A stretch of DNA of 64,000 nt from Demequina pelophila (GCF_000971175.1 NZ_BBLY01000004.1:120298-184297), one strand, 5' to 3'; counted from the first letter of the stretch, positions 44,551 through 54,239 are shown. Program-made: numbers and translations. The notes: generated from the sequence alone by a model not told the origin.

Positions 44551-45723
44551 TCAGGCACTCACGGCGACCCTCTCGACCAACCCGGCGACCGCATCGTTCA
44601 GTCCGGTGGAGTCGACGAGGAAGCCGTCGTGGCCGATGTCGCTGTGGAGCAGCGTGACGCCGCCGGATTGCGGCAGCGCGGCGGCGATCCGTTCCGCGTT
44701 GGACAGCGGGTAGAGCCGGTCGGAGTCGATCGCGAGCACGAGGGCCTCGCCGGAGTAGCGCCCCAGCGCCGTGTCGACACCTCCCCGGCCGCGGCCCACG
44801 TCGTGGGTGTTGATGGCATGGAGCATGCGCAGGTAGGTGTTGGCGTCGAAGCGGCGGGCGAGCTTGTCGGCGTGGTGCTCGAGGTAGGACTCGACGGCGT
44901 AGAAGCCCTCGAGCCTGAGCGGGTCGCCGTCTTGGACGTGGCGGCCGAAGCGGGCGTCGAGCTCGGGCTCGGAGCGGTAGGTGGTGTGCGCGATGGCGCG
45001 TGCGATGCCCAGCCCGCGGTGGGGGCCGTGCCCGTCGGGCAGGTGGTAATAGTCGCCGTCCAAAAACGCTGGGTCGAGGCGGATCGCGGCGGATTGGGCG
45101 GCGTTCCAGGCGATCTGCTCGGCGGTGGTGGCGGCGGTGGTGCCCACGGCGGCGATGGCGCGCACTCGCTCGGGGTAGGTGGCGGCCCACTCGAGGGCGC
45201 GCATGCCGCCCATCGATGGGCCGATGACCAGGGCCCAGGCGTCGATTCCGAGGTGGTCGGCCAGGCGGGCCTCGGCGGTGACCATGTCGTGCAAGGTGAC
45301 GTAGGGGAAGGACGCGCCCCACGGCTTGCCGTCGAGGGGGTTGGGGTGGGCGGGGCCGGTGGTGCCCTGGCAGCCGCCGATGACGTTGGCGCTGACCACG
45401 TAGTAGCGGTCGGTGTCGATGGGTTTGCCCGGGCCCACGAGCCCGCTCCACCAGCCGCCGGTGACGTGGCTGTCGCCGGTGAAGGCGTGCGCGACGTAGA
45501 TGGCGTTGTCGCGGGCGGCGTTGAGCTCTCCCCAGGTCTCGAAGGCGAGGGTGACGTCGATGCCGCCGCGCGGGTCGCCCTCGAGGGGCAGCCAGCCGAT
45601 GTCCACGAACTGGCGGCGGCCCGGGTGGTCCCCGGGCCGCCACGCCGCCGAGGCGGGGACGGGCGCGTGGCCCGCCTCCGCCTCGGCCGCCTGGGGCGCC
45701 CAGGAGGACAGGTCGTCGTCCAT
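44551..45723 (-). CDS. metX: homoserine O-acetyltransferase, copy 1
   Basis: This alpha/beta-hydrolase-fold enzyme acylates homoserine with acetyl-CoA in methionine synthesis. The 390 residues include VTLAFETWGELN, ANVIGGCQGTTGP and the nucleophile elbow GPSMGGMRALEW. The other triad residues are D in AIDSDRLYPL and H in GHDGFLVD. Its ATG overlaps the metY stop (TGATG), so acyl-homoserine formation and sulfhydrylation are coupled. A second homologue lies at 48767-49963. Confidence 0.93.
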   Translation of the reverse strand: MDDDLSSWAPQAAEAEAGHAPVPASAAWRPGDHPGRRQFVDIGWLPLEGDPRGGIDVTLAFETWGELNAARDNAIYVAHAFTGDSHVTGGWWSGLVGPGKPIDTDRYYVVSANVIGGCQGTTGPAHPNPLDGKPWGASFPYVTLHDMVTAEARLADHLGIDAWALVIGPSMGGMRALEWAATYPERVRAIAAVGTTAATTAEQIAWNAAQSAAIRLDPAFLDGDYYHLPDGHGPHRGLGIARAIAHTTYRSEPELDARFGRHVQDGDPLRLEGFYAVESYLEHHADKLARRFDANTYLRMLHAINTHDVGRGRGGVDTALGRYSGEALVLAIDSDRLYPLSNAERIAAALPQSGGVTLLHSDIGHDGFLVDSTGLNDAVAGLVERVAVSA

Positions 45724-47093
45724 CAGGCGACGACCGCATCGTCCGGGGTCGGGGTGCCGGTGGACGATGCGCCGCGCACCTTCGCCGCGGCGGCGAAGCC
45801 CCGGTCCAGGTCCGCCAGGATGTCGTCGATGTGCTCGATGCCCACGGCCAGGCGGACCAGGCCGGGGTGGACGCCGGCGTCGAGCTGCTCCTCGGCGGTG
45901 AGCTGCGAGTGCGTGGTGGTCGCGGGGTGGATGGCGAGCGAGCGCACGTCGCCGATGTTCGCCACCAGCGAGTGCAGCTCGAGCGCGTCGACGAACGCCT
46001 GACCCGCGTCCTTGCCGCCGTCGATCTCGAAGGCGAGGACGCTGCCGCCGCCGCGGGGCGCGTACTTGAGCTGCAGGTGGTGCCAGGGGCTGGACTCGAG
46101 GCCGGAGTAGGCGACGTTGTGGACGTCCTCGCGGGCCTCGAGGTAGCTGGCCACCTTGACCGCGTTCTCGACGTGGCGCTCGACGCGCAGGCTCAGCGTC
46201 TCGAGGCCCTGCGCGATGAGGAACGCGTTGAACGGGGAGATCGCGGCGCCCAGGTCGCGCAGCAGCTGCACGCGCGCCTTGAGGATGAACGCGAGGTTCG
46301 CGCCGAACGCGCCGCCCACGCCCAGGTCCCGCGCGTAGACCAGGCCGTTGTAGCTGGGGTCGGGGGTGTTGTAGTTGGGGAAGCGCTCGGGGTGCTGGGC
46401 GAAGTCGAACGTGCCGCCGTCGACGATCACGCCGCCGATGGCCGTGCCGTGCCCGCCCAGGTACTTGGTGGCCGAGTGGGTGACGATGTCCGCGCCCCAC
46501 TGGAGGGGCTGCACCAGGTAGGGGGAGGCGACGGTGTTGTCGACGATGAGCGGGACACCGGCTTCGTGGGCGACGGCCGCGACGGCCTCGATGTCGAGCA
46601 GGTCCTGCTTGGGGTTGGAGATCGACTCCCCGAAGAAGGCCTTGGTGTTGGGGCGGACGGCCTTCTTCCAGGCCTCGGGGTCGTCCGGGTTGTCGACGAA
46701 GGTGACCTCGATGCCGAACTTGGGCAGCGTGTAGTGGAACAGGTTGTACGTGCCGCCGTAGAGGGAGGGGGAGGAGACGATGTGGTCGCCGGCCTCCGCG
46801 ATGTTCTGGATCGCGATGACGTTGGCGGCGCTGCCCGAGGCGAGCAGGAGCGCGCCCACGCCGCCCTCGAGCGCGGCGATGCGGTCCTCGACGGCCTGCT
46901 GCGTGGGGTTGCCGATGCGCGTGTAGATGGGGCCCAGCTCCGCCAGCGCGAAGCGGTTCGCGGCCTGCGTGGTGTCGTCGAACACGTAGGCGGTGGTCTG
47001 GTAGATGGGGAGGGCGCGGGCGCCGGTCGCGGAATCGGGGGTCTGGCCGGCGTGGATCTGCTTGGTCTCGAAGGCCCAGTCGGGGTTGGTCAT
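45723..47093 (-). CDS. metY: O-acetylhomoserine aminocarboxypropyltransferase
   Basis: This PLP enzyme makes homocysteine from O-acetylhomoserine and sulfide. The 456 residues contain AYVFDDTTQAANRFAL, YTRIGNPTQQAVEDRIAALE, the PLP site DIVTHSATKYLGGHGT (Lys) and the C-terminal HPATTTHSQL. The ATG at 47093 is chosen; the in-frame extension to 47228 is Arg/Pro-rich and unlike the family. I could not recognise a SAM riboswitch in the leader. The last residues (GASSTGTPTPDDAVV) carry two near-copies of the dispersed motif. Confidence 0.94.
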   Translation of the reverse strand: MTNPDWAFETKQIHAGQTPDSATGARALPIYQTTAYVFDDTTQAANRFALAELGPIYTRIGNPTQQAVEDRIAALEGGVGALLLASGSAANVIAIQNIAEAGDHIVSSPSLYGGTYNLFHYTLPKFGIEVTFVDNPDDPEAWKKAVRPNTKAFFGESISNPKQDLLDIEAVAAVAHEAGVPLIVDNTVASPYLVQPLQWGADIVTHSATKYLGGHGTAIGGVIVDGGTFDFAQHPERFPNYNTPDPSYNGLVYARDLGVGGAFGANLAFILKARVQLLRDLGAAISPFNAFLIAQGLETLSLRVERHVENAVKVASYLEAREDVHNVAYSGLESSPWHHLQLKYAPRGGGSVLAFEIDGGKDAGQAFVDALELHSLVANIGDVRSLAIHPATTTHSQLTAEEQLDAGVHPGLVRLAVGIEHIDDILADLDRGFAAAAKVRGASSTGTPTPDDAVVA

Positions 47094-47802
47094 GGTGTGG
47101 CTCCTTGTGGCTTGGGTGGGGCGGCTCGTGTGTGGGGCGCGGGGCTCGGGGTCGGGCTTGGTCGCTCGGGTTCGGGCCCGGGCTCGTGCCCGGCGCTCGG
47201 GTGGCGTGTTCGGGGGTGTGGACTCCATGGTCGGCTCCCCGCGTCCCCGGGTCTGGCGCCGCGCCGGGCCGGGCGTGCAAGCGCGCCGACCTTCGCGACC
47301 CCGAGGGGCGCGGTGCGCATTGTCCGATGGCTCGCTCTCGATCCCGTGTGTTCTAGGAGAGGCGGCCGGCGCCCTGTGCGGGCGCGCGACGAACGTGCGC
47401 GGTCAGCGACACATTCGACGGAACATGGGATGGAGGCTAGGCGACTTCGCCGGGGTTGCGCAAGCGGCTGGCGGCAATCAGCTACCCCTGGCGCGCAGCG
47501 ATCGCCCGAAAGCGACCTTGGCCTACCCGGTTCGCGGGGGCTTCCGTTCCGCCGCCCGCCGTCCTCTGGCTGCCGCCCTCCGGCTGCCGTTAGCCGACGT
47601 CTGGCCGCCGTTCTCCGGCCGCCGCGGGGAGGGGGACTCTTCGATTTCCGTTCTACAGCGTGGGCTGAAGTACGGGGGCCGGGGTCTCTCGGTGCGGCGG
47701 GGCGACTCATCTTTGGGTGCCTGCGAAGCGCGGGCCGACAAGCAGTCCACAGCCTGGGGCCGCTGACGTCGGAGTGGCGCCATGGCCCACTAGCCTCTGG
47801 CT
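47094..47802. other. 709-bp spacer, atypical sequence
   Basis: The first part has repeated GGGCTCGG-type words (metY leader); the later part (47470-47790) is rich in CCGCCG/CTCCGG inverted words. No product is convincing on either strand. It separates metY from the divergent NYN gene and looks like the left side of an insertion between the methionine genes. Confidence 0.5.
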
Positions 47803-48459
47803 ATGAGTTCGGGGCGGACGGTGATGGTCTGCGTGGACGGCTTCGCGCTCTACAAAGGACTGCTCCAGTTCCAGTACCCGGAGTGCAAGTGGCTCGATCT
47901 CGAGGCGCTATCGGCGCGGCTCTTTCCCGACAGGGATCTTGTCGGAGTCAAGCTCTTCACCGCGCCGCTCAAGCCGCTGACAAATGACCCCGGGGTAGGG
48001 CAGCGGCAGCAGATCTACTGGCGAGCGTTGCGGACGACGAGCGTCGAGATCATTGAAGGGAAGTTCAACTTCGTGAAGCAGCACCTGCCGCTTCACCCTG
48101 AGCGGCTCGACTCCACTGGGCGCGTCGCCACAGTCAAAGTGAAGCGGCCCGAGGAAAAGGGAAGCGACGTCGCGCTCGCGTCTCACTTGCTCGTGGACGC
48201 GTTCGAGGGACGTGCCGACTCTTACGCCGTCGTCACGAATGATTCAGACCTGGTTCCGCCTATGCAGATGCTAGGCGCACGAGGCACGGCATCGGCGCTG
48301 GTGTCCGTCGCGCACGAGCGCTACAACAAGGCCTTCGACGGTGTGGGAATCGAGACGGTTCGTCAGATCCGCCGAGGCATGCTCGAGGCCTCTCAGTTCC
48401 CGCCGTCGATTCAAGATGCGGAAGGGCGAACCATCCGAAAGCCGCCGAACTGGCCGTAG
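47803..48459 (+). CDS. NYN-domain nuclease (LabA/DUF88-like)
   Basis: The 218-residue PIN-like nuclease has VMVCVDGFALYKGLL (first Asp, D12), KVKRPEEKGSDVALASHLLVDA with the conserved K-x-D-V, and YAVVTNDSDLVPPMQMLGARG with the acidic pair. NYN proteins cleave RNA; several are found in defence or regulatory contexts. The gene is less GC-rich than its neighbours and stands alone against the strand of the methionine genes, which suggests transfer. A terminator follows at 48469. Confidence 0.85.
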   Translation: MSSGRTVMVCVDGFALYKGLLQFQYPECKWLDLEALSARLFPDRDLVGVKLFTAPLKPLTNDPGVGQRQQIYWRALRTTSVEIIEGKFNFVKQHLPLHPERLDSTGRVATVKVKRPEEKGSDVALASHLLVDAFEGRADSYAVVTNDSDLVPPMQMLGARGTASALVSVAHERYNKAFDGVGIETVRQIRRGMLEASQFPPSIQDAEGRTIRKPPNWP

Positions 48460-48468
48460 AACGAAGCA

Positions 48469-48490
48469 GGCCCCCGATCGCTCGGGGGCC
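48469..48490 (+). terminator. terminator hairpin after NYN gene
   Basis: GGCCCCCGA and TCGGGGGCC pair around TCGC, 10 bp beyond the stop codon. Confidence 0.8.
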
Positions 48491-48620
48491 GCGCCCGGTA
48501 GCCGAAGCATCCAGGTGGTTATGTCTCGACGATACAGCACGGGTGGTTGCCTTGGCGAGTACCCGTGCTCGTGGCGCCGCCTCGGAGCGTCGCCTGCGCC
48601 GCCCGTTGAGATGGCGCTCG

Positions 48621-48655
48621 TAAGTGACACCAACGAGCCTCCTTAGTGTCACTTA
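48621..48655. repeat. palindrome TAAGTGACAC / GTGTCACTTA
   Basis: A perfect 10-bp inverted repeat with a 15-bp centre, plus a further TGACACC half-site at 48664-48670. It lies between the NYN gene and metX2. It may be a recombination scar or an operator; no transposase is present. Confidence 0.55.
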
Positions 48656-48748
48656 TCGCGTTTCTGACACCAGGGGGTACGCCTGGCGCCGGATACGGGA
48701 GGACCGGAGCGGGCGACGAGCCAAGCCGTCGCGCACGGGGTGACCCGT

Positions 48749-48758
48749 GCATCGTCCC
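48749..48758 (-). repeat. GGGACGATGC dispersed 10-mer (intergenic, minus strand)
   Basis: It reads GCATCGTCCC on the plus strand, 8 bp beyond the metX2 stop. Confidence 0.85.
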
Positions 48759-48766
48759 CTGGTTGT

Positions 48767-49963
48767 CTAGAGCGCGCGCTCGAACTCGCTCATGAACGCG
48801 TTGAGCTGGCCGGACTCCACCAGGAAGCCGTCGTGGCCCACGATCGAGTGGACTACCTTGAGGCCGGTGGAGCCGGTCAGGGCCGCGTCGATGCGCTGCG
48901 AGTCGCGCAGGGGATAGAGGCGGTCGGAGTCGACGGCGATGATGACGGCGGGGTCCGTGTAGCGGGCCAGCGCGGTCTCGACGCCGCCGCGGTCGCGGCC
49001 CACGTCGTGCGACTGGACCGCCTGGACCAGGCGGATGTACGTGTTCGCGTCGAAGCGGCGCGCGAGCTTGCGGCCGTGGTGCTCGAGGTAGGACTGCACC
49101 GCGAAGAGCCCGCCCTTGCCCAGGGGGTCGGATTCCCCCTGGTAGGCGCGGCCGAAGCGGGTGTCGAGCTCCTGCATCGTCCTGTACGTGGTGTGCGCGA
49201 TCATGCGCGCGATCCCCAGGCCGCGGTGCGGGCCCCGGCCGGCGGGCGCGTCGTAGTAGTCGCCGCCGTTGAAGTGAGGATCGGCCTGGATGGCGGCGAT
49301 CTGCGGGGTGGACCAGGCGATCTGGTCCGCGCTCGAGGCGGCGGTGGAGCCCACGGGCGCGATCGCGCCCACGCGGCCCGGCGCCATGACGGTCCACTCG
49401 AGGGCGCGCATGCCGCCCATCGACGGGCCGGTCATGAGGCGCCAGCGGTCGATCTCGAGGTGGTCCATGAGCGCGATCTCCGCGCGCACCATGTCCCGCA
49501 GCGTGAGGTAGGGGAAGCGTGAGCCCCACGGCCGGCCGTCCTCCGGGTGCGGGGAGGCGGGGCCGGTCGAGCCCTGGCAGCCGCCGATCACGTTCGCGCA
49601 CACGATGAAGTGGCGCTCCGGATCGAGCGGCCGGCCGGGGCCCACCATCGCGTTCCACCAGCCGCCGGTGTGGTGGCCGGGCTCGGCGGGGCCGAACACG
49701 TGGCTGTCGCCCGTGAGCGCGTGCGCCACGTAGACCGCGTTGTCCTTGGCCTTGTTGAGCGTGCCCCAGGTCTCGTACGCGAGGGTGGTCTGGGGGAGCG
49801 TGCCCATGGGGTCGGCGTCGAGCGCGAGGTCCCCGATGTTGAGGAAGATGCGTCGGCCCGGGTGGTCGCCCTCGCGCCACGCGGCGCTCGCGGGAACGGG
49901 TGCGCCGGGGCCGGGCCCCTCGTCGGCGGCCTTCGCGTCGGTCTCGATGCCGTCGTCATCCAT
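48767..49963 (-). CDS. metX: homoserine O-acetyltransferase, copy 2
   Basis: The 398-residue paralogue of copy 1 has TTLAYETWGTLN, ANVIGGCQGSTGP, GPSMGGMRALEW, AVDSDRLYPL and GHDGFLVESG. All triad residues are present, so it should be active. Acyl donor or acceptor preference (acetyl or succinyl, homoserine or serine) cannot be decided here. An insertion FGPAEPGHH precedes the TGGWW block. It stands apart from metY and may have its own promoter. Confidence 0.9.
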   Translation of the reverse strand: MDDDGIETDAKAADEGPGPGAPVPASAAWREGDHPGRRIFLNIGDLALDADPMGTLPQTTLAYETWGTLNKAKDNAVYVAHALTGDSHVFGPAEPGHHTGGWWNAMVGPGRPLDPERHFIVCANVIGGCQGSTGPASPHPEDGRPWGSRFPYLTLRDMVRAEIALMDHLEIDRWRLMTGPSMGGMRALEWTVMAPGRVGAIAPVGSTAASSADQIAWSTPQIAAIQADPHFNGGDYYDAPAGRGPHRGLGIARMIAHTTYRTMQELDTRFGRAYQGESDPLGKGGLFAVQSYLEHHGRKLARRFDANTYIRLVQAVQSHDVGRDRGGVETALARYTDPAVIIAVDSDRLYPLRDSQRIDAALTGSTGLKVVHSIVGHDGFLVESGQLNAFMSEFERAL

Positions 49964-50403
49964 GCGGCTCACCTTAATAGTGCGCGAGGGTGGGGAGGTG
50001 TGGGGTGGGGGTGTGAGGTGGGGGTGTGCTGCGCGCGGGCTGCGTCGCGCTGCGGGCTGCGTCGCGCTGCGCTCGGGTGCACCTCCTCGGTCCGGGACAA
50101 TGTGGACCGCGAATCGTGGCGCGTCGCTTCCTGCGGGACGGCGTGGACCGGTGGTGCGGCTGGCCAGCGGTCCTGAGTGTCCCGAAGTGCGCATCAGGGC
50201 GCGTTTGGCGGTCCCCACTGTCCCGGACCGAATGCGGGCGGGCGGGGCCGGGCTGGGCCGGGTTGGGCGTTGACCGCTTGACCGCTTGAGCGCGGGCGTG
50301 CGCGTGCCGATGAGGGGTGTGACACACGTCGGTTCCAATCTGGTCACGCTCCGACTACGATTTGGTCGCGACAGGTGTGACAGATGTGACAAGGGTGGTT
50401 GAT
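49964..50403. other. 440-bp spacer with tandem and palindromic repeats
   Basis: The spacer contains a 17-bp tandem pair (50037-50053 and 50054-50070), the nested palindrome at 50089-50229, and a promoter-side run of TGTGAC words (50321-50408) before the NlpC/P60 gene. No gene is seen. Confidence 0.65.
50089..50229. repeat. 141-bp nested palindrome
   Basis: The outer arms at 50089-50110 and 50208-50229 match at 20 of 22 positions (GGTCCGGGACA… against …TGTCCCGGACC). An inner pair, GGGACGGCGTGGACCG (50135-50150) and CGGTCCTGAGTGTCCC (50168-50183), repeats the same words. It is intergenic. Confidence 0.8.
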
Positions 50404-51939
50404 GTGACGCTGGGGAAGCGGATCGCCGCGCTCGCGGGTGTCTTCGTCATGGCCGCGGCCGTCGTCATCGTCGGTCCAGTCCGCCCCGCCACCGCCGACG
50501 ACTACCCCGGCCAGGACCAGATCGAGGCCGCGCGCGCCGCGGCCAACGACCTCGCGGCCGGCGTCGACGAGCTCGACCACGCGATCGCGGCCCTGTCCGC
50601 CGCGCGCGACGAGGCCACCGCCAACGCCCTGCACGCCGCCGAGGACTACGTCCAGGCGCAGGAGGCCTCCGACCAGGCGCAGACCACCCTCGCCGCCGCG
50701 GACAAGCGCGCCGAGGAGGCCGAGGCCGCCCTCGCCGAGGCCCGCCAGAACCTCGCGAGCGTCGCCCAGGCCGCCTACCGCGACGCCGGCTCGATGAGCC
50801 AGATGGGCGCCGTCGTGGGTGCTACCAGCGTCGACGAGGTCATCGCCCGCTCCGAGGCCTTCGCCCGCGGCTCCGACGAGGCCGACATGTGGGTCCAGCG
50901 CGTCCAGGCCGCCGAGCTGGTTGCCACCACCATGCGCGGCTACGCGGAGGACGCGGCGACCGAGGCCGAGGCCGCGCGGGTCGAGGCGGAGGCGGCCTAT
51001 GCATCGGCCGCGGATGCCCAGGCCCACGCCGAGCAGGCCGTCGCCCTCGCCGAGGCCACCCGCTCCGACGCGATCGAGCGGCTCGCCGAGCTGCGCGGCG
51101 TCACGCGCGAGCTCGAGGAGCAGCGCCAGGCCGGGCTCGAGGAGGAGCGCCAGCGCCTCGCACGCGAGGAGGCGGAGCGCGAGCAGGCCGAGGCCGAGCG
51201 CGAGTGGGAAGCCAACAACCCGGCCCCCACCCCGACCCAGACGTCGGCTCCGCGGCCCAGTGCATCGGCCACCTCGACGCCGACCACTCCGGCACCGGAG
51301 GCGACTACGCCGGCGCCCGAGGCGACGACCCCGGCGCCCGCGCCGACGACCACGTCGCCCGCGCCGGAGCCCGAGGTGACCACCCCCGCGCCCGAGCCCG
51401 AGGAGACCACGCCGGCCCCCGCGCCGACGACCCCCGCGCCCGAGCCGGAGCCCACCACCCCGGCTCCCGCGCCCACGACCACGTCGCCGGCACCCCAGCC
51501 GACCACGACCACTCCCGCGCCCGAGCCCACCACGCCCCCGAGCACCTCGTGGCGCTCGACCGCGGCGCAGGGCCAGGCCGCGGCCGCCTACGCGCTGACG
51601 CTCGTGGGCAAGCCCTACCGGCTGGGCAGCGCCGGGCCGGAGTACTACGACTGCTCGGGCGTGAGCTCGGCGTCGTGGACCGCGGCGGGGCACTGGATCA
51701 CGCGCTCCTCGCGCTCGCAGTACCAGGCGGTCACCCACCTGCCGTACTCGCAGCTGCGGCCGGGCGACCTGGTGTTCTACGGCTCGAACAAGAACAACCC
51801 GTCGAGCATCTTCCACGTGGCCGTGTACATCGGCAATGGGCAGGTCATGGAGGCGGTCAACCCCGGCAAGCCCGCGGGCGTGCGCGGCCTCTACGCGTGG
51901 ATGTCGAGCAGCCTGATGCCGTACATCGGGCGGCCCTGA
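50404..51939 (+). CDS. NlpC/P60 peptidoglycan hydrolase
   Basis: The secreted 511-residue protein has a signal peptide (ALAGVFVMAAAVVIVGP…ATA), an Ala/Glu-rich coiled coil to about residue 275, and a long TTPAPEP-type Pro/Thr linker to about 385. The C-terminal NlpC/P60 domain has the catalytic Cys in YYDCSGVSSAS and His in FHVAVYIGNG. The coiled coil plus P60 layout is that of RipA-like cell-separation endopeptidases. The GTG at 50404 is used; an in-frame GTG lies at 50362. Confidence 0.9.
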   Translation: MTLGKRIAALAGVFVMAAAVVIVGPVRPATADDYPGQDQIEAARAAANDLAAGVDELDHAIAALSAARDEATANALHAAEDYVQAQEASDQAQTTLAAADKRAEEAEAALAEARQNLASVAQAAYRDAGSMSQMGAVVGATSVDEVIARSEAFARGSDEADMWVQRVQAAELVATTMRGYAEDAATEAEAARVEAEAAYASAADAQAHAEQAVALAEATRSDAIERLAELRGVTRELEEQRQAGLEEERQRLAREEAEREQAEAEREWEANNPAPTPTQTSAPRPSASATSTPTTPAPEATTPAPEATTPAPAPTTTSPAPEPEVTTPAPEPEETTPAPAPTTPAPEPEPTTPAPAPTTTSPAPQPTTTTPAPEPTTPPSTSWRSTAAQGQAAAAYALTLVGKPYRLGSAGPEYYDCSGVSSASWTAAGHWITRSSRSQYQAVTHLPYSQLRPGDLVFYGSNKNNPSSIFHVAVYIGNGQVMEAVNPGKPAGVRGLYAWMSSSLMPYIGRP

Positions 51940-51994
51940 GGTCTTCTGCCGGCTGTTCGCGCGTCACTCGCGCCTCGCTCGCGCCTGCCGCATG

Positions 51995-52110
51995 TCACTG
52001 CTCCACACAAGGCGGCGCGAAACGCCGGTAAATCGGGCTTGAAACGCGCGACACGCCGCCGACACGCCCACTCGTGTGTGGAGCAGTGTCGACGGCGTGT
52101 GGACAGGTGA
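51995..52110. repeat. GTGTGGA palindromic element, copy 1
   Basis: The left arm TCACTGCTCCACAC (51995-52008) pairs with GTGTGGAGCAGTG at 52076-52088. A second word, GTGTGGACAGGTGA (52097-52110), ends the element. It lies between the convergent NlpC/P60 and ppa genes. Copy 2 is at 62555-62670. Confidence 0.75.
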
Positions 52111-52138
52111 TCTCCGGCGGGGGAGACCCCGCGCGAAA

Positions 52139-52669
52139 CTAGTGCCCCGGCGGCGGGACCAGCGGGTTCATGTACGCGAAGCTGGTGCCCTTGGCGCGGT
52201 CGAACGAGGAGCGGATCTCCTCCTCGGCCTCCTCGCGCGACACCCAGTGCGCGCCCTCGACCGACTTGCCGGGCTCCAGGTCCTTATAGACCTCGAAGAA
52301 GTGCTGGACCTCGAGGCGGTGGAAGTCGGAGACGTCGGTCAGTTCCTGGCGCCAGGTCTGGCGCTGGTCGCCCACGGGGACGCACAGCACCTTGTCGTCG
52401 CCGCCGGCCTCGTCGCGCATGCGGAACATGCCCAGCGCGCGGCAGCGGATCTGGCAGCCGGGGAACGTCGGCTCCTCCAGCAGCACCAGCGCGTCGAGCG
52501 GGTCGCCATCCTCGCCCAGGGTGCCGTCGATGAACCCGTAGTCGTCCGGATAGCGCGTCGAGGTGAAGAGCATGCGGTCCAGCCGGATGCGGCCGGTCTC
52601 GTGATCCACCTCATACTTGTTCCGGGATCCCTTGGGGATCTCGATCGTGACATCGAATTCCATGGCCAT
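52139..52669 (-). CDS. ppa: inorganic pyrophosphatase
   Basis: The family I pyrophosphatase of 176 residues has [17 protein letters not shown] and the metal-binding signature [11 protein letters not shown] (three Asp) near 55-65. The C-terminal [14 protein letters not shown] is typical of actinobacterial enzymes. It hydrolyses PPi to drive biosynthesis. The second Met (52663) could also be the start. Confidence 0.95.
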   Translation of the reverse strand: MAMEFDVTIEIPKGSRNKYEVDHETGRIRLDRMLFTSTRYPDDYGFIDGTLGEDGDPLDALVLLEEPTFPGCQIRCRALGMFRMRDEAGGDDKVLCVPVGDQRQTWRQELTDVSDFHRLEVQHFFEVYKDLEPGKSVEGAHWVSREEAEEEIRSSFDRAKGTSFAYMNPLVPPPGH

Positions 52670-52724
52670 CCTTGCGTCGGGGACTCTGTCGCGTGGTAAC
52701 AGTGTGGCGTAAAACAGGGGGTTC

Positions 52725-54239
52725 GTGGTGCGAAATCGGTGGGTCGGCGCGGCCGCGGGCGTTCTGGCGCTCGGCGCGGCCGGATACGCGGCCCTCGACG
52801 CCTACGACCTCGCACCCGGCTGGGTCACGCTGGCCCCCGAGGACGTGCCTCAGGCGCCCTTCATCACGGCAGGGCCGGTGACCGTTTCCCCCGCGGAGGC
52901 CGCCGTCCCGGACCTCGACCCCGACGCGCCCCGCCCCGACGCCGCCCAGGTGCAGGCCCTCGCGCAGGCCGTCCGCGACGACGCGCGCACCGGCGACTCC
53001 ACCAACATCGCCGTGGTCGACTTCCTCGACGGCACCGTCTACGCCGACCTCGACGCCGCCGACCCCCAGGTCCCCGCCTCCACCACCAAGCTCCTCACGG
53101 CCGTCGCCGCGGTCGCCTACTGGGGCCCCGACCACCGGTTCGTCACGAGCGTGACCTGGGACGATGCATCGTCCACCCTCACCCTGGTCGCCGGCGGCGA
53201 CGAGATGCTCGCCGCGGGCGAGGGGCACGGCGGGGACGCGACCGGGGACGATGCGGCGAACGGCTGGGCGGGCATCGCCGACCTGGCCGATCAGGTCGTC
53301 GAGGCGCTGGGGGACTCGGCGGGCGAGGTGGCCGTGGCCGTCGACGACTCGGCCTATCCGGGCCCGGCGTGGCCCGAGGTGTGGCCGGAGTACGCGCGGT
53401 GGTCGGGCTACGCCGCGCCAGTGAGCGGACTGGCTGTGAACGTGGGCCGGCTCACGGACGACCACTACGCCCAGCGCGCGACCGACACGTCCCTGGCCGC
53501 CGGGGAGGTGCTGGCCGAGGCGCTGCGGGAGCGCGGGCTGAGCGTGGGCGATGGCGTGGCGCGGGTCGCCGAAGATGAGGCCGGTGCTGAGGTTGAGGCG
53601 GACGCCGGGGAAGGTGACGAGGCCGGGGACGGTGACCAAGGCGGCGGCCAGGCGGCAGAGTCCGAGGAGGTCGCGGCGCCCGTGGAGGTCGCGCGCGTCG
53701 AGTCCGCGCCGCTGTCCGCGATCGCGACCCTGCTGCTGTCCGAGTCGGACAACACCGTGAGCGAGGCCGTCGCGCGGTCGCTCAACATCGCCCGCGGCGG
53801 GCCTGGCACCGGCGCGGACGGCGCGCAGTCGGTCGTCGCGGTGCTCAAGGAGATCGGCGTCGACACGACGGGGCTGGTGCTCCACGACGGCGCGGGCTTC
53901 GCGGAGGACAACGGCATCCCGCCGGCCACGCTGGTGTCCGCCATGCGGGCCTCGCTCGAGGTGCCCGAACTCGAGGAGCTGCTCGACTGGCTCCCGCTGT
54001 CCGGGCTCGAGGGCACCGTGGAGACCCGCTACGCGGGCACGCCGGTGGCCGCGCGGTGGCGCGCGAAAACCGGATCGCTCACCGGCGTCACCACCATCGC
54101 GGGCGTGATCATGACCGCGGACGGCCGCGCGCTCGCGGTCGCGCTCATGGCCGACGGCATGCCGTACGGGCAGGCCCGGCCCATCGCGGCGTTCGACGAG
54201 TTTCTGACGGCGCTGGCAGAATGCGGCTGTGACGGGTGA
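52725..54239 (+). CDS. dacB: D-alanyl-D-alanine carboxypeptidase (PBP4 type)
   Basis: The 504-residue exported enzyme trims peptidoglycan peptides. After a signal anchor ([19 protein letters not shown]) it has SxxK in VPASTTKLL, SxN in LLSESDN and KTG in RAKTGSLTG, all in S13-family order. An acidic insert ([20 protein letters not shown]…) interrupts the domain before the SxN motif. Two GGGACGATGC copies are at 53158 and 53245; the first belongs to the 16-bp palindrome GGACGATGCATCGTCC. It starts at a GTG divergent from ppa. Confidence 0.92.
   Translation: MVRNRWVGAAAGVLALGAAGYAALDAYDLAPGWVTLAPEDVPQAPFITAGPVTVSPAEAAVPDLDPDAPRPDAAQVQALAQAVRDDARTGDSTNIAVVDFLDGTVYADLDAADPQVPASTTKLLTAVAAVAYWGPDHRFVTSVTWDDASSTLTLVAGGDEMLAAGEGHGGDATGDDAANGWAGIADLADQVVEALGDSAGEVAVAVDDSAYPGPAWPEVWPEYARWSGYAAPVSGLAVNVGRLTDDHYAQRATDTSLAAGEVLAEALRERGLSVGDGVARVAEDEAGAEVEADAGEGDEAGDGDQGGGQAAESEEVAAPVEVARVESAPLSAIATLLLSESDNTVSEAVARSLNIARGGPGTGADGAQSVVAVLKEIGVDTTGLVLHDGAGFAEDNGIPPATLVSAMRASLEVPELEELLDWLPLSGLEGTVETRYAGTPVAARWRAKTGSLTGVTTIAGVIMTADGRALAVALMADGMPYGQARPIAAFDEFLTALAECGCDG

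Noticed and set aside
47094..47340. SAM riboswitch in the metY leader
   Set aside because: I looked for SAM-I, SAM-II and SAM-IV signature strings on the minus strand and found none; a covariance-model search would settle it.
50321..50408. CRP/GlxR or MtrA site in the TGTGAC-rich promoter of the NlpC/P60 gene
   Set aside because: TGTGAC words recur, but there is no TGTGA-N6-TCACA palindrome and the spacing does not clearly fit a known direct-repeat box.
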